Positions 18,618-25,740 of a stretch of 64,000 nt of DNA are shown piece by piece (position 1 is the stretch's first letter; each line of letters starts with the position of its first letter). Made by a program: the position numbers and the translations under genes. Below the pieces are notes generated by a model. It was not told the DNA's origin, ran no database searches, and saw only the letters and a program-made list of their open reading frames with translations. Source of the DNA: an uncultured Eubacteriales bacterium (GTDB lineage: Bacteria > Bacillota > Clostridia > Oscillospirales > Oscillospiraceae); the NCBI GenBank assembly GCA_900545405.1, contig UQYT01000001.1:186001-250000 (forward strand), read 5' to 3'.

Positions 18618-19055
18618 TCAGTTTTCGGAGACTATTTCTATCTTATCTCCCGCTTTTATGCTGCCTTCCTCGACCACGACGGTGAAAATGCCCTCGCGCG
18701 GCATGACGCAGTCGCCCACCTGCTGCCTTATGGTGCAGTCCTTGTGGCACTCCTTGCCTATCTGAGTCACCTCGAGCAGCGCGCCGCCCACGCGCAGCCG
18801 CGTGCCGATGGACAGCTCGTAGAGCGTGATGCCCTCCGTGAGTATGTTCTCGGCAAAGGCGCCCGCCGGGATGTCCGGCAGGATGTGGCGCAGCTTGTCC
18901 ACGCTCTCGGTGCCGAGCAGGCTTATCTGCCTGTGCCAGTCGCCCGCGTGGGCGTCGCCCTCTATGCCGTGCTTGAGCCTAACCTTTATCTCCGGCACCT
19001 CATGCTTCATGGTGCCCTTGCGCTCGCTTATGCATACAGCCTTGACCTCAGCCAT
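18618..19055 (-). CDS. MOSC domain protein
   Basis: This 145-aa stand-alone MOSC domain belongs to the C-terminal fold of molybdenum-cofactor sulfurases and YiiM-type reductases. The segment LKHGIEGDAHAGDWHRQISLL is typical, and a conserved Cys lies in QIGKECHKDCTI. It overlaps moaC by 8 bases, so a role in molybdenum- or tungsten-cofactor metabolism is inferred from context. Confidence 0.85.
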   Translation of the reverse strand: MAEVKAVCISERKGTMKHEVPEIKVRLKHGIEGDAHAGDWHRQISLLGTESVDKLRHILPDIPAGAFAENILTEGITLYELSIGTRLRVGGALLEVTQIGKECHKDCTIRQQVGDCVMPREGIFTVVVEEGSIKAGDKIEIVSEN

Positions 19056-19536
19056 TTTCCGCGTCCTCCCTCTTATATTCCCCAGACTTGCCGCCGGACT
19101 TGTACAGCAGGCAGATGTCGCCTATCCGGATATCCCGCTGCACGGCCTTGCACATGTCGTACACGGTCAGCGCCGCGACGCTCGCCGCCGTCAGCGCCTC
19201 CATCTCCACGCCCGTCTCGCCCGTGCAGCCGACTTCGGCGGTGATGGTGATGGTGCTTTCCTCCGCGTCCAGCTCAAAGCTGATGTCCGCGGAGGTGATG
19301 GCGATGGGGTGGCACATGGGGATGAGCTCCGAATTCTTCTTCGCCGCCATGATGCCCGCTACCTGGGCCACGGAGAGCACGTCGCCCTTCTTCATGCCGC
19401 CGTCGCGCACGAGGCGGAAGGTCTCAGGCGCGAGGTAGACGCGGGACATGGCCCGCGCGACGCGCTTTGTCCTCGGCTTTTCGCCGACGTCCACCATGTG
19501 GGCGCGGCCCTCGTCATTGAAATGCGTGAGCTCCAT
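19048..19536 (-). CDS. moaC: Cyclic pyranopterin monophosphate synthase MoaC
   Basis: MoaC completes formation of cyclic pyranopterin monophosphate from the MoaA product. The 162-aa protein has the family motifs MCHPIAIT, GCTGETGVEMEALTAAS and YDMCKA. The true start is the ATG at 19536 (MELTHFNDEG), three bases after the moaA stop; the longer open frame runs back into moaA in another frame. Together with moaA and the MOSC gene it forms a partial cofactor cluster; moaD, moaE and moeA are not in the window. Confidence 0.95.
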   Translation of the reverse strand: MELTHFNDEGRAHMVDVGEKPRTKRVARAMSRVYLAPETFRLVRDGGMKKGDVLSVAQVAGIMAAKKNSELIPMCHPIAITSADISFELDAEESTITITAEVGCTGETGVEMEALTAASVAALTVYDMCKAVQRDIRIGDICLLYKSGGKSGEYKREDAENG

Positions 19537-19538
19537 AC

Positions 19539-20483
19539 TCAGCCTCCTATCCGGCTCATGCCCCTGAGGCTCACGCTGGGCGAGGCCGGGGCCAGGTGAT
19601 GGCGCATCGGCTTGGCGCAGATGCCCTCCATGAGCTTTGCGTCCAGCTCCGCGCCGTGGAAGCCCCGGAGCTCGATCTCCTGCGCCGAGTGCAGGCAGGG
19701 CTTGAGCCTGCCGTCCGGCGTTATCCTCAATCGGTTGCACTCCGGGCAGAAATGCGCGCTCAGCGGGCTTATGAGTCCCACTTTGCCCTTGGCGTTCGGC
19801 AGCGCGTACAGCCGCGCGACGCCGGATGCCCCGGCAGGCTCGAGCTCCGGCACGGCGGAGAGGACCTTTGAGTTCTCAATGAACCGCTCCTCCGGCCAGT
19901 GTGCGCACTCCCCTATCGGCATCAGCTCTATGAACCGCACCTCCACGGCCAGGTCGCGTGTGAGGGCGACCAGGTCCGGTATCTCGGCCTCGTTCGCGCC
20001 GCCGATGAGCACGGCGTTTATCTTCACCGTCTCGAAGTTTTCGAGCGCCGCCCTGAGGCCCGCGAGCGCGTCGTCCAGGCTGCCCACGCGCGTGAGGGCG
20101 CGGTAGCGCTCGGGCGAGAGCGTGTCCAGGCTTATATTTATGCGGCGGAGGCCCGCGTCTCTCAGGTCCCGCGCCAGCTTAGGCAGGAGCAGGCCGTTTG
20201 TCGTCATGCAGACCTCCTCCACGCCGGGGGCGGCCGCCGTCCGGGCGCAGATGTCCACTATGCCCCGTCTCACCAGCGGTTCCCCGCCCGTGAGGCGTAT
20301 CTTGCTTATCCCGCAGCGGCCCGCGGACTGCGCTATCTCCTCCAGCTCCTCGACCGAGAGTATGTCCTCATGCCGCCGCTTCTCCACCCCGCCCGCCGGC
20401 ATACAGTAGACGCAGCGCAGGTTGCACAGGTCCGTCACCGACAGGCGCAGGTAGTTTATATCTCTTCCATATCCGTCTCTCAT
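19539..20483 (-). CDS. moaA: GTP 3',8-cyclase MoaA (radical SAM)
   Basis: MoaA starts molybdopterin synthesis by rearranging GTP. It has the radical-SAM cluster motif (Cys20, Cys24, Cys27 in TDLCNLRCVYC) and the second [4Fe-4S] site (Cys246, Cys249, Cys263 in CPEC and KPCL). The C-terminal Gly-Gly needed for activity is present (SRIGG). I chose ATG 20483 with GGGGTGA upstream; a GTG two codons earlier is possible. The 314-aa length is usual. Confidence 0.95.
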   Translation of the reverse strand: MRDGYGRDINYLRLSVTDLCNLRCVYCMPAGGVEKRRHEDILSVEELEEIAQSAGRCGISKIRLTGGEPLVRRGIVDICARTAAAPGVEEVCMTTNGLLLPKLARDLRDAGLRRINISLDTLSPERYRALTRVGSLDDALAGLRAALENFETVKINAVLIGGANEAEIPDLVALTRDLAVEVRFIELMPIGECAHWPEERFIENSKVLSAVPELEPAGASGVARLYALPNAKGKVGLISPLSAHFCPECNRLRITPDGRLKPCLHSAQEIELRGFHGAELDAKLMEGICAKPMRHHLAPASPSVSLRGMSRIGG

Positions 20484-20544
20484 ACTCACCCCGGGGGCAG
20501 CATACGCCCCAATAGTTAAATGACCGCCCTATCGAACCGCGGCG

Positions 20545-21204
20545 TCAGCGGAATACCGCCAGGTCGGCGTCGTAGGTCTCGAGGCGCGTGAAGCGCGCGA
20601 AGTCCGGCGCGAGCTCCGGGGCGTGCTCTCTCAGAGAGGCTGCGAGCAGCTCCGGGTTCACCGTCGGCTCCTGGGCCGAGATGAGGCACTCGAGCGTGAT
20701 GAGCCCCGGCTCCGCCGTCCAGGCCGCGTCGCGGAGGTTCGGCGCGAGGTCGAACTCGCCCTCTCCCCTCTTGGTGCGGCGCGTGACCGTCACCTGCGGC
20801 GCGGCAAAGTACGCCTCCAGCTCAGGCAGGAGCGCCGCCGTGTCGCGCGCGTCGTACTCAAACTCGCAGCGCACGCGCAGCCACTTTATCAGCGCCGCCT
20901 TGCGCTCCGGCTCATAGGCCGCAAGAAAGCGCACACCCTCCGGCGAGACGGCGTTGAGCTCCCCGGGCAGGGCTGCGAGGTCTACATCGCGCGTGACGCG
21001 GAAATCCATGAGCTCGCACTTGCTCGCCATGCCCACCGACAGCGGCAGGCAGATGGAGATGAGGGCGTGGGGGTTGAAGCCCTCGCTGTACTTTATCGGA
21101 GTGCCCGCGCGCAGGAAAATGCGCTGCACCACACGCATGAGGTCCAGGTGGGATATATACACGGCCTTGCCGGTCTTTTGAAATCTCAGTCTCAGCTTAT
21201 CCAT
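20545..21204 (-). CDS. Radical SAM-linked DUF2344 protein
   Basis: The 219-aa protein belongs to DUF2344 (TIGR03936), found fused or adjacent to a large radical SAM protein in Clostridia. KTGKAVYISHLDLMRVVQR and KYSEGFNPHALIS are the characteristic segments. It overlaps the radical-SAM gene upstream by 8 bases, so the two are almost surely co-translated. Function is unknown; tRNA or rRNA modification has been suggested for such pairs but is not shown here. Confidence 0.9.
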   Translation of the reverse strand: MDKLRLRFQKTGKAVYISHLDLMRVVQRIFLRAGTPIKYSEGFNPHALISICLPLSVGMASKCELMDFRVTRDVDLAALPGELNAVSPEGVRFLAAYEPERKAALIKWLRVRCEFEYDARDTAALLPELEAYFAAPQVTVTRRTKRGEGEFDLAPNLRDAAWTAEPGLITLECLISAQEPTVNPELLAASLREHAPELAPDFARFTRLETYDADLAVFR

Positions 21205-23032
21205 CGCATTCGCCCTCCGTCAGCAGCTTGGCGGCCCCGCAGGCCGAACAGGCCGCGCGGCAGTCCGGCGAGAGCTGCGCCTCATAGGCGCGGTGCCGCT
21301 CGCGCAGGAGCAGGCTCGTGCGCACGCCCATGGAGACGCGGTACCAGGGCAGCACCTCGTCCTCGCCGCGCTCGCGCGACGCGTAAAACTCCGGGTCCAG
21401 CCCGCAGGTCTCAAAGGCCTTCATCCAGCGCGAGAAGCGGAAATAGTCGCTCCACGCCTCCATGCGCCCGCCGTCGCGCCAGACGGCCTCGATGACGTCC
21501 GCTATCTTCCGGTCGCCGCGGGAGAGTGCCGCCTCGACAAAGCTGGTGTCCGGGTCGTGCCAGTTGTAGCTCACGTTCTTGGCCGTGATGCTCTCGCGCA
21601 GGAGGTTCACGCGGCGCTTGTACTCCTCCATGGACACCTGCGGCTCCCACTGGAAGGGGCTGTGCGGCTTGGGGATGAAGCACGACGTGCTGACGGTTAT
21701 CCGCACCCCGCGCTGCTTATTCGGCGAATACTGCCGCCAGACATGCAGGACCTGGGCGGCGAGGTCGGCGATGCCTTTTACGTCCTCGTCCGTCTCGGTG
21801 GGCAGGCCGAGCATGAAATAGAGCTTGATGCCGTTCCAGCCGCCCTCAAAGGCGATGCGGCAGGTGTTGAGCAGCTCCTCCTCCGTTACGTTCTTATTGA
21901 TGACGTCGCGCAGCCGCTGGGTCCCGGCCTCGGGCGCGAAGGTGAGGCCGCCGCGGCGCACCTTCTGCAGGCGGCTCATGAGGTCCATGGAGAAGTTGTC
22001 CGCGCGAAGGGACGGCAGCGAGAGGCTGATATTCTGCGGCTCGCACCAGTCGAGCAGGCCGTCGCAGGCCTCGGTCAGGTGCTTGTAGTCGCTGCTCGAG
22101 AGGCTCAGCAGCGTCGCCTCCTGGCAGCCGGTGTTTTTGAGGCTCTCCTTGCCTATCTCGATGACCCGCTCGGCGCTCCGGGCGCGGATGGGCCGGTAGA
22201 CATAGCCCGCCTGGCAGAAGCGGCAGCCGCGCACGCAGCCGCGGAAGAGCTCCACGTTCACGCGGTCGTGGACTATCTCCGTGCTCGGCACGATGGGCGC
22301 CGTGGGATAATAGGACTTGTCCAGGTTGGAGATTATGCGCTTTGTCACGACCTCCGGCGCGCCCTCGAGGGGGCGCAGCTCACGGAGCGTGCCGTCGTCG
22401 TTCCAGCTCGGCTCGTAGAGCGAGGGGACGTAGATGCCCTGAATCTTGGCGGCCTCGACGAGGAAGCGGCGCTTCTCCCAGCCCTCGTCGCGGGCCTTCT
22501 GGAAGAGGCGCAGGACCTCGATGTCCACCTCTTCGCCCTCGCCGAGGACCATGAGGTCGAGAAAGGGCGCCATGGGCTCCGGGTTGCAGCAGCTCGTCCC
22601 GCCCGCAAACACTAGCGGCACGAGGTCCGGCCGGTCGGCCGAGCGCAGAGGTATGCCCGACATGTCCAGCATGTCGAGCACCGTGCAATATGCCATCTCG
22701 TAGCCGAGCGAGAAGCCTAGGACGTCGAAGTCCGAGACCGGGTCGCCGCTCTCGAGGGCGTAGAGCGGGATGTTGTTCTCGCGCATCTTCTCCGCCATGT
22801 CGCCCCAGGGCGCGAACACGCGCTCGCACCAGATGTCCGGCTCGGCGTTTATGCAGCCGTAGAGTATGCGCATACCGAGGTTCGACATGCCGATCTCGTA
22901 GACGTCGGGAAAGCAGAAGGCCATCCGCAGCTTGACCGCGGACTTGTCCTTGATTATCTCGTTATATTCGCCGCCGGTGTACCTGGCGGGTTTCTGCACG
23001 CTGGGCAGTATGCGTTCAAGGCGTTTATCCAT
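21197..23032 (-). CDS. Radical SAM protein with B12-binding-like N-terminus (TIGR03960 family)
   Basis: The 611-aa protein has an N-terminal B12-binding-like region (residues 30-200, FCFPDVYEIGMSNLG). A radical-SAM core follows, with the Cys-x3-Cys-x2-Cys motif in RGCVRGCRFCQAG. Conserved stretches TFAPEAGTQRLRDVINK and TVSTSCFIPKPHSPFQW match TIGR03960. A short Cys-rich tail (CRAACSACG) may bind another cluster. It is the first gene of a two-gene operon with the DUF2344 partner and has a promoter just upstream. Substrate unknown. Confidence 0.92.
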   Translation of the reverse strand: MDKRLERILPSVQKPARYTGGEYNEIIKDKSAVKLRMAFCFPDVYEIGMSNLGMRILYGCINAEPDIWCERVFAPWGDMAEKMRENNIPLYALESGDPVSDFDVLGFSLGYEMAYCTVLDMLDMSGIPLRSADRPDLVPLVFAGGTSCCNPEPMAPFLDLMVLGEGEEVDIEVLRLFQKARDEGWEKRRFLVEAAKIQGIYVPSLYEPSWNDDGTLRELRPLEGAPEVVTKRIISNLDKSYYPTAPIVPSTEIVHDRVNVELFRGCVRGCRFCQAGYVYRPIRARSAERVIEIGKESLKNTGCQEATLLSLSSSDYKHLTEACDGLLDWCEPQNISLSLPSLRADNFSMDLMSRLQKVRRGGLTFAPEAGTQRLRDVINKNVTEEELLNTCRIAFEGGWNGIKLYFMLGLPTETDEDVKGIADLAAQVLHVWRQYSPNKQRGVRITVSTSCFIPKPHSPFQWEPQVSMEEYKRRVNLLRESITAKNVSYNWHDPDTSFVEAALSRGDRKIADVIEAVWRDGGRMEAWSDYFRFSRWMKAFETCGLDPEFYASRERGEDEVLPWYRVSMGVRTSLLLRERHRAYEAQLSPDCRAACSACGAAKLLTEGECDG

Positions 23033-23063
23033 TGGATCATGCTCCTACTCATAGATAAACAGC

Positions 23064-23092
23064 ATTTTATAACATTTCCCCGGCAATTACAA
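23064..23092 (-). promoter_or_regulatory. Sigma-A-type promoter of the radical SAM operon
   Basis: On the minus strand -35 TTGTAA (23087-23092) and -10 TAAAAT (23064-23069) are 17 bases apart. The leader is about 25 nt. Confidence 0.6.
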
Positions 23093-23127
23093 GTCCGACG
23101 GAGACTGCCTCCAGCTTCTCGTGCCGG

Positions 23128-23172
23128 ACAAACGGAGCGTTTGTTGCGAGTTTTATCCGGAGCTGATAGAAT
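23128..23172 (+). promoter_or_regulatory. Promoter and abutting palindrome of the XRE regulator gene
   Basis: -35 TTGCGA (23144-23149), a 17-base spacer and -10 TAGAAT (23167-23172) lie 30 bases before the start codon. A perfect 17-bp palindrome, ACAAACG-GAG-CGTTTGT (23128-23144), abuts the -35 box. Its position suits an autoregulatory operator for the XRE protein. Confidence 0.6.
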
Positions 23173-23202
23173 ATGGACAGCAAAACATCCAGGGGTGGCG
23201 GA

Positions 23203-23961
23203 ATGGACACACATAGAACCGGACAATTGATAGCCGCAAGGCGCAAGGAGCTCGGCCTTACGCAGAAACAGCTGGCCGCGCAGCTGAACGTTTCGGACCG
23301 GGCCGTCAGCAAGTGGGAGCGCGGCGCGGGCTTCCCCGACATCGCGCTGCTCGAGCCGCTGGCCGACGCGCTGGGCCTCACCGTGCTCAGCCTGCTGCAC
23401 GGCGAGGCGGACGAGCCTCAGCCGCCTGACGACACCGTGCGCGAGCTGGTCGGCACCGTCTACGGCGAGACCAGGCGCGGCCTGATTCGAAAGGCGCGCA
23501 TGGTGCTCACCTGGCTGTTCTTTGCCGCGGTTATCGGGCTGCTGCTGTTCATGCTCCTGGACATGGCCGGGGCCTTCGACCGGCCGGTCGAGCTGACGGT
23601 TCCCGTCGGCGTCTACGTGGAAGGCAAGCTGGCCGAAGAGAGCAGCGTGCACATCTCAGGCACGCGGGATGTACTCAAAAACGACAGCTTTGACGGCGTC
23701 TTTGCCATTGAATATATAGAAGAAACCTGCCGCGACGGAGCCACGGCAGGCATAAGGTGGATCAAAGACGGCCACTATCAGTTGATAACCTATATCTACA
23801 AGGGCACCTTTCTCGATACCGGCCTGGAGTCGATGCTGTGTATCAGCCAGGACATGCAGGATTTCGGCCTCCGGCTCGAGGACGGCACGGTCATCGCAAC
23901 GGACGCATTTTACGCCAAAATTCTTGAATTGGACGGCTACTATCCCCTGACACGCTGCTGA
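23203..23961 (+). CDS. XRE-family regulator with a membrane helix and extracytoplasmic domain
   Basis: Residues 1-65 form a Cro/C1-type helix-turn-helix domain (GQLIAARRKELGLTQKQLA and SDRAVSKWERG). A single membrane helix lies at about residues 105-130 (VLTWLFFAAVIGLLLFML). A C-terminal domain of about 120 residues would then sit outside the cell. The design suggests a one-component membrane sensor, or a regulator whose outer domain senses the envelope. I chose ATG 23203 with AGGGGTGG upstream. It converges on the spoIVFB-like gene with only 8 bases between the two stops. The ligand is unknown. Confidence 0.82.
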   Translation: MDTHRTGQLIAARRKELGLTQKQLAAQLNVSDRAVSKWERGAGFPDIALLEPLADALGLTVLSLLHGEADEPQPPDDTVRELVGTVYGETRRGLIRKARMVLTWLFFAAVIGLLLFMLLDMAGAFDRPVELTVPVGVYVEGKLAEESSVHISGTRDVLKNDSFDGVFAIEYIEETCRDGATAGIRWIKDGHYQLITYIYKGTFLDTGLESMLCISQDMQDFGLRLEDGTVIATDAFYAKILELDGYYPLTRC

Positions 23962-23969
23962 GCGCGGGG

Positions 23970-24515
23970 CTATACGTTCTTCACCAGCAGCAGCGCTCCC
24001 GCGATGAACAGCGCGGCGCCGCGGCCTGAGACGAAGGCGGCGAAGCCGACGAGGAACACCGCCGAGGCTGTGAGCAGGCCCGCAATTTCCGCGGCCTTGT
24101 CGCCGAAGATGAGCTGCACAATCCTTCCCCCGTCGAGCGGCGGCGAGGGCAGGAGGTTGAAGACCGAGAGCACGGCGCTCATGCCCGCAGAACAGAGCAG
24201 CAGCCCGCTTCCCAGCGCCCCGCCCGCAAGTGAGGCCGCCAGCGCGTAAAGAAATCCCGCAGCCGGACCCGCGGCTATGCAGATGAGCTCCCAGCCCGGC
24301 CCGGCGCCGCCCCGGCGCTCTATGACCGCCCCGCCCGCGTCGGCGGAGAAGCCGCGTATCCGGCACCCGGCCGCCCTGAGCGCGGCGAGATGGCCGCACT
24401 CGTGCGCGGCGGCTGCCAGCAGGAGCGCTATAAAGTCGCGCGCGTCCATGAAAAAATACAGCGCCGCGAGCAGCAGTACGCCCCCGGCGCTGATTTTAAT
24501 ATGGTATCTCCTCAT
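23970..24515 (-). CDS. SpoIVFB-like site-2 protease (M50)
   Basis: This 181-aa polytopic membrane metalloprotease has HECGH as zinc motif (residues 38-42) and LPSPPLDGGR as third-ligand region. In Bacillus SpoIVFB cleaves pro-sigma-K in the mother cell. The gene overlaps the M23 gene upstream by 4 bases, reproducing the spoIVFA-spoIVFB order, since SpoIVFA carries a LytM-like domain. The assignment therefore rests on both the sequence and its partner. It is shorter than Bacillus SpoIVFB (288 aa) and lacks the C-terminal CBS domain. Confidence 0.78.
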   Translation of the reverse strand: MRRYHIKISAGGVLLLAALYFFMDARDFIALLLAAAAHECGHLAALRAAGCRIRGFSADAGGAVIERRGGAGPGWELICIAAGPAAGFLYALAASLAGGALGSGLLLCSAGMSAVLSVFNLLPSPPLDGGRIVQLIFGDKAAEIAGLLTASAVFLVGFAAFVSGRGAALFIAGALLLVKNV

Positions 24516-25402
24516 GCCAGCCAGAACTCCGGGTTGTAGAAGGTGCCGTCCTTCCGCAGCTCAAAGTGGAGGTGCGGGCCGGTAACCTCGCCCGTGGCGC
24601 CGGATTTGGCTATGACGTCGCCCATGCTGACGCTCTGCCCGCTGTACACGAGGATCTCGGAGCAGTGGGCATAGAGGGTCTGCCAGTCGTTCTCGTGCTC
24701 GACGATGACGTAGTTGCCATAGCCCGCGTCCCAGCCGACGAGCGCGACGGTGCCGTCGGCAAAGCATTGGATGTCGGTGCCGCTCCAGACGGCGAAGTCG
24801 GTGCCGTAGTGGAACTTGACCTCGTTGTCCAGCGGATGCAGCCGGTAGCCGAAGCCGCTTGACGTGTAGCCTGAGACGGGGCTCGCGTACTCAAAGGGCA
24901 GGCGCGGCATCTCATAGCTCACGTTGGCGGGCACGGCATAGTCCGCGAACTCGGCCTGGGACTCGAGGAAGGCGGCGACTGAGGAGGGCGTCTCGGACGG
25001 CGTGGGCTCGGGCTCAGGCGTCGGCTCCGGGGTGGGCTCCGGGGTGGGCTCCGGCGTTGACTTGGCGGCGTCCTCGCTGGGCGCCGGGCTGTCCGGGATG
25101 AGATACTCCGCCTCGCGCCTTAGGTCGTCGATGGTCACCGGCTCATAAACCGCGGGCTGCACGCCGCCGCTGTCGGTCTCGCGGCCCAGGAAAAGCGCCA
25201 CGGCCTCCCCCGCCCCGTCCGAGAGCTTCTCGCCGAGGTCCTCAAAGACGGCGCTGTAATCCGCGTCCCTGCTGACAGCCTCCCTAAGCTGGGCCCTGAG
25301 CCCCGCCGTCTGCGCCGGGAAAAGCAGCTTGACCGCGGTGAGCACGATGAACAGCACGGAGGCTAGGATTATTTTATAATTGTAGCCAGATTTCATCTTC
25401 AT
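24512..25402 (-). CDS. SpoIVFA-like membrane protein with an M23/LytM peptidase domain
   Basis: The protein (296 aa from ATG 25402) has one membrane helix near the N-terminus. A linker with four TPEP repeats and further Pro/Glu residues follows, then a C-terminal LytM domain. The zinc ligands look intact: HYGTDFAV supplies the first His and Asp, and GPHLHFEL supplies the HxH. Bacillus SpoIVFA, which holds SpoIVFB in check, has a degenerate LytM domain. This version could still cut peptidoglycan. There is no good ribosome site before ATG 25402, and the possible sigma-E-type promoter ends about 7 bases upstream, so translation may be leaderless. SpoIIQ or a general M23 lytic enzyme is the alternative. 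Confidence 0.75.
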   Translation of the reverse strand: MKMKSGYNYKIILASVLFIVLTAVKLLFPAQTAGLRAQLREAVSRDADYSAVFEDLGEKLSDGAGEAVALFLGRETDSGGVQPAVYEPVTIDDLRREAEYLIPDSPAPSEDAAKSTPEPTPEPTPEPTPEPEPTPSETPSSVAAFLESQAEFADYAVPANVSYEMPRLPFEYASPVSGYTSSGFGYRLHPLDNEVKFHYGTDFAVWSGTDIQCFADGTVALVGWDAGYGNYVIVEHENDWQTLYAHCSEILVYSGQSVSMGDVIAKSGATGEVTGPHLHFELRKDGTFYNPEFWLA

Positions 25403-25408
25403 GCTGAC

Positions 25409-25437
25409 AGTATATTTGGACAAGACCGCAAATATGC
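25409..25437 (-). promoter_or_regulatory. Possible sigma-E-type sporulation promoter of the spoIVFA-like gene
   Basis: On the minus strand GCATATTT (25430-25437) resembles the sigma-E -35 element. After a 13-base gap AATATACT (25409-25416) partly matches the sigma-E -10 element (5 of 8). The Bacillus spoIVF operon is sigma-E dependent, which makes the match suggestive but not proven. Confidence 0.35.
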
Positions 25438-25455
25438 AGGAAATGAAATAATTCC

Positions 25456-25484
25456 TTGACAACAGGCCGGAAGCTCATTATAAT
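25456..25484 (+). promoter_or_regulatory. Sigma-A promoter of the tRNA-Pro gene
   Basis: Both hexamers are perfect: TTGACA (25456-25461) and TATAAT (25479-25484), with a 17-base spacer. Transcription would start about 7-8 bases before the tRNA. Confidence 0.9.
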
Positions 25485-25497
25485 GATAAAGCTGTCT

Positions 25498-25573
25498 CGG
25501 GGTGTAGCGCAGATGGTAGCGCGCATGGTTCGGGACCATGAGGCCGCGAGTTCAAGTCTCGCCACTCCGACCA
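25498..25573 (+). tRNA. tRNA-Pro (anticodon CGG)
   Basis: The 76-nt cloverleaf has acceptor stem CGGGGTG pairing with CACTCCG (one G-T pair). The anticodon stem CATGG/CCATG carries loop TTCGGGA, so positions 34-36 read CGG for proline codon CCG, with G37 as usual for tRNA-Pro. The T arm contains TTCAAGTC. The CCA end is encoded. A consensus promoter precedes it and a terminator follows. Confidence 0.96.
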
Positions 25574-25575
25574 TA

Positions 25576-25625
25576 AATAATCCGCGAAGGAGCTTATTTG
25601 CTTTCCTTCGCGGATTATTTTTATG
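25576..25625 (+). terminator. Terminator of the tRNA-Pro gene
   Basis: A long stem forms between AATAATCCGCGAAGG and CCTTCGCGGATTATT, followed by TTTTTATG. It starts three bases after the CCA end. Confidence 0.9.
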
Positions 25626-25684
25626 TCCCGGCGGTTTTGGGGAGAAAGTGTTGTGTCATAAAATCGGGAGCGGAATATACTGGT

Positions 25685-25717
25685 ACAGGCGCTTATCTTT
25701 GGGGTTTAAGCGTCTGT
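25685..25717 (+). repeat. Inverted repeat in the asnB leader
   Basis: The arms ACAGGCGCTTA (25685-25695) and TAAGCGTCTGT (25707-25717) form an 11-bp stem with one G-T pair and an 11-nt loop, 23 bases before the asnB start. It could be an mRNA hairpin or a protein site. No T-box signature is seen. Confidence 0.5.
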
Positions 25718-25740
25718 ATTTCTGGTTGTGGGGTGTGATT

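Noticed and set aside
24950..25090. TPEP repeats as a tandem-repeat locus or CRISPR-like array
   Set aside because: The repeats encode a Pro/Glu linker within a single protein and have no spacer structure.
25498..25573. A second tRNA or T-box RNA near the tRNA-Pro gene
   Set aside because: Only one cloverleaf is present. The asnB leader hairpin lacks specifier and T-box sequence features.
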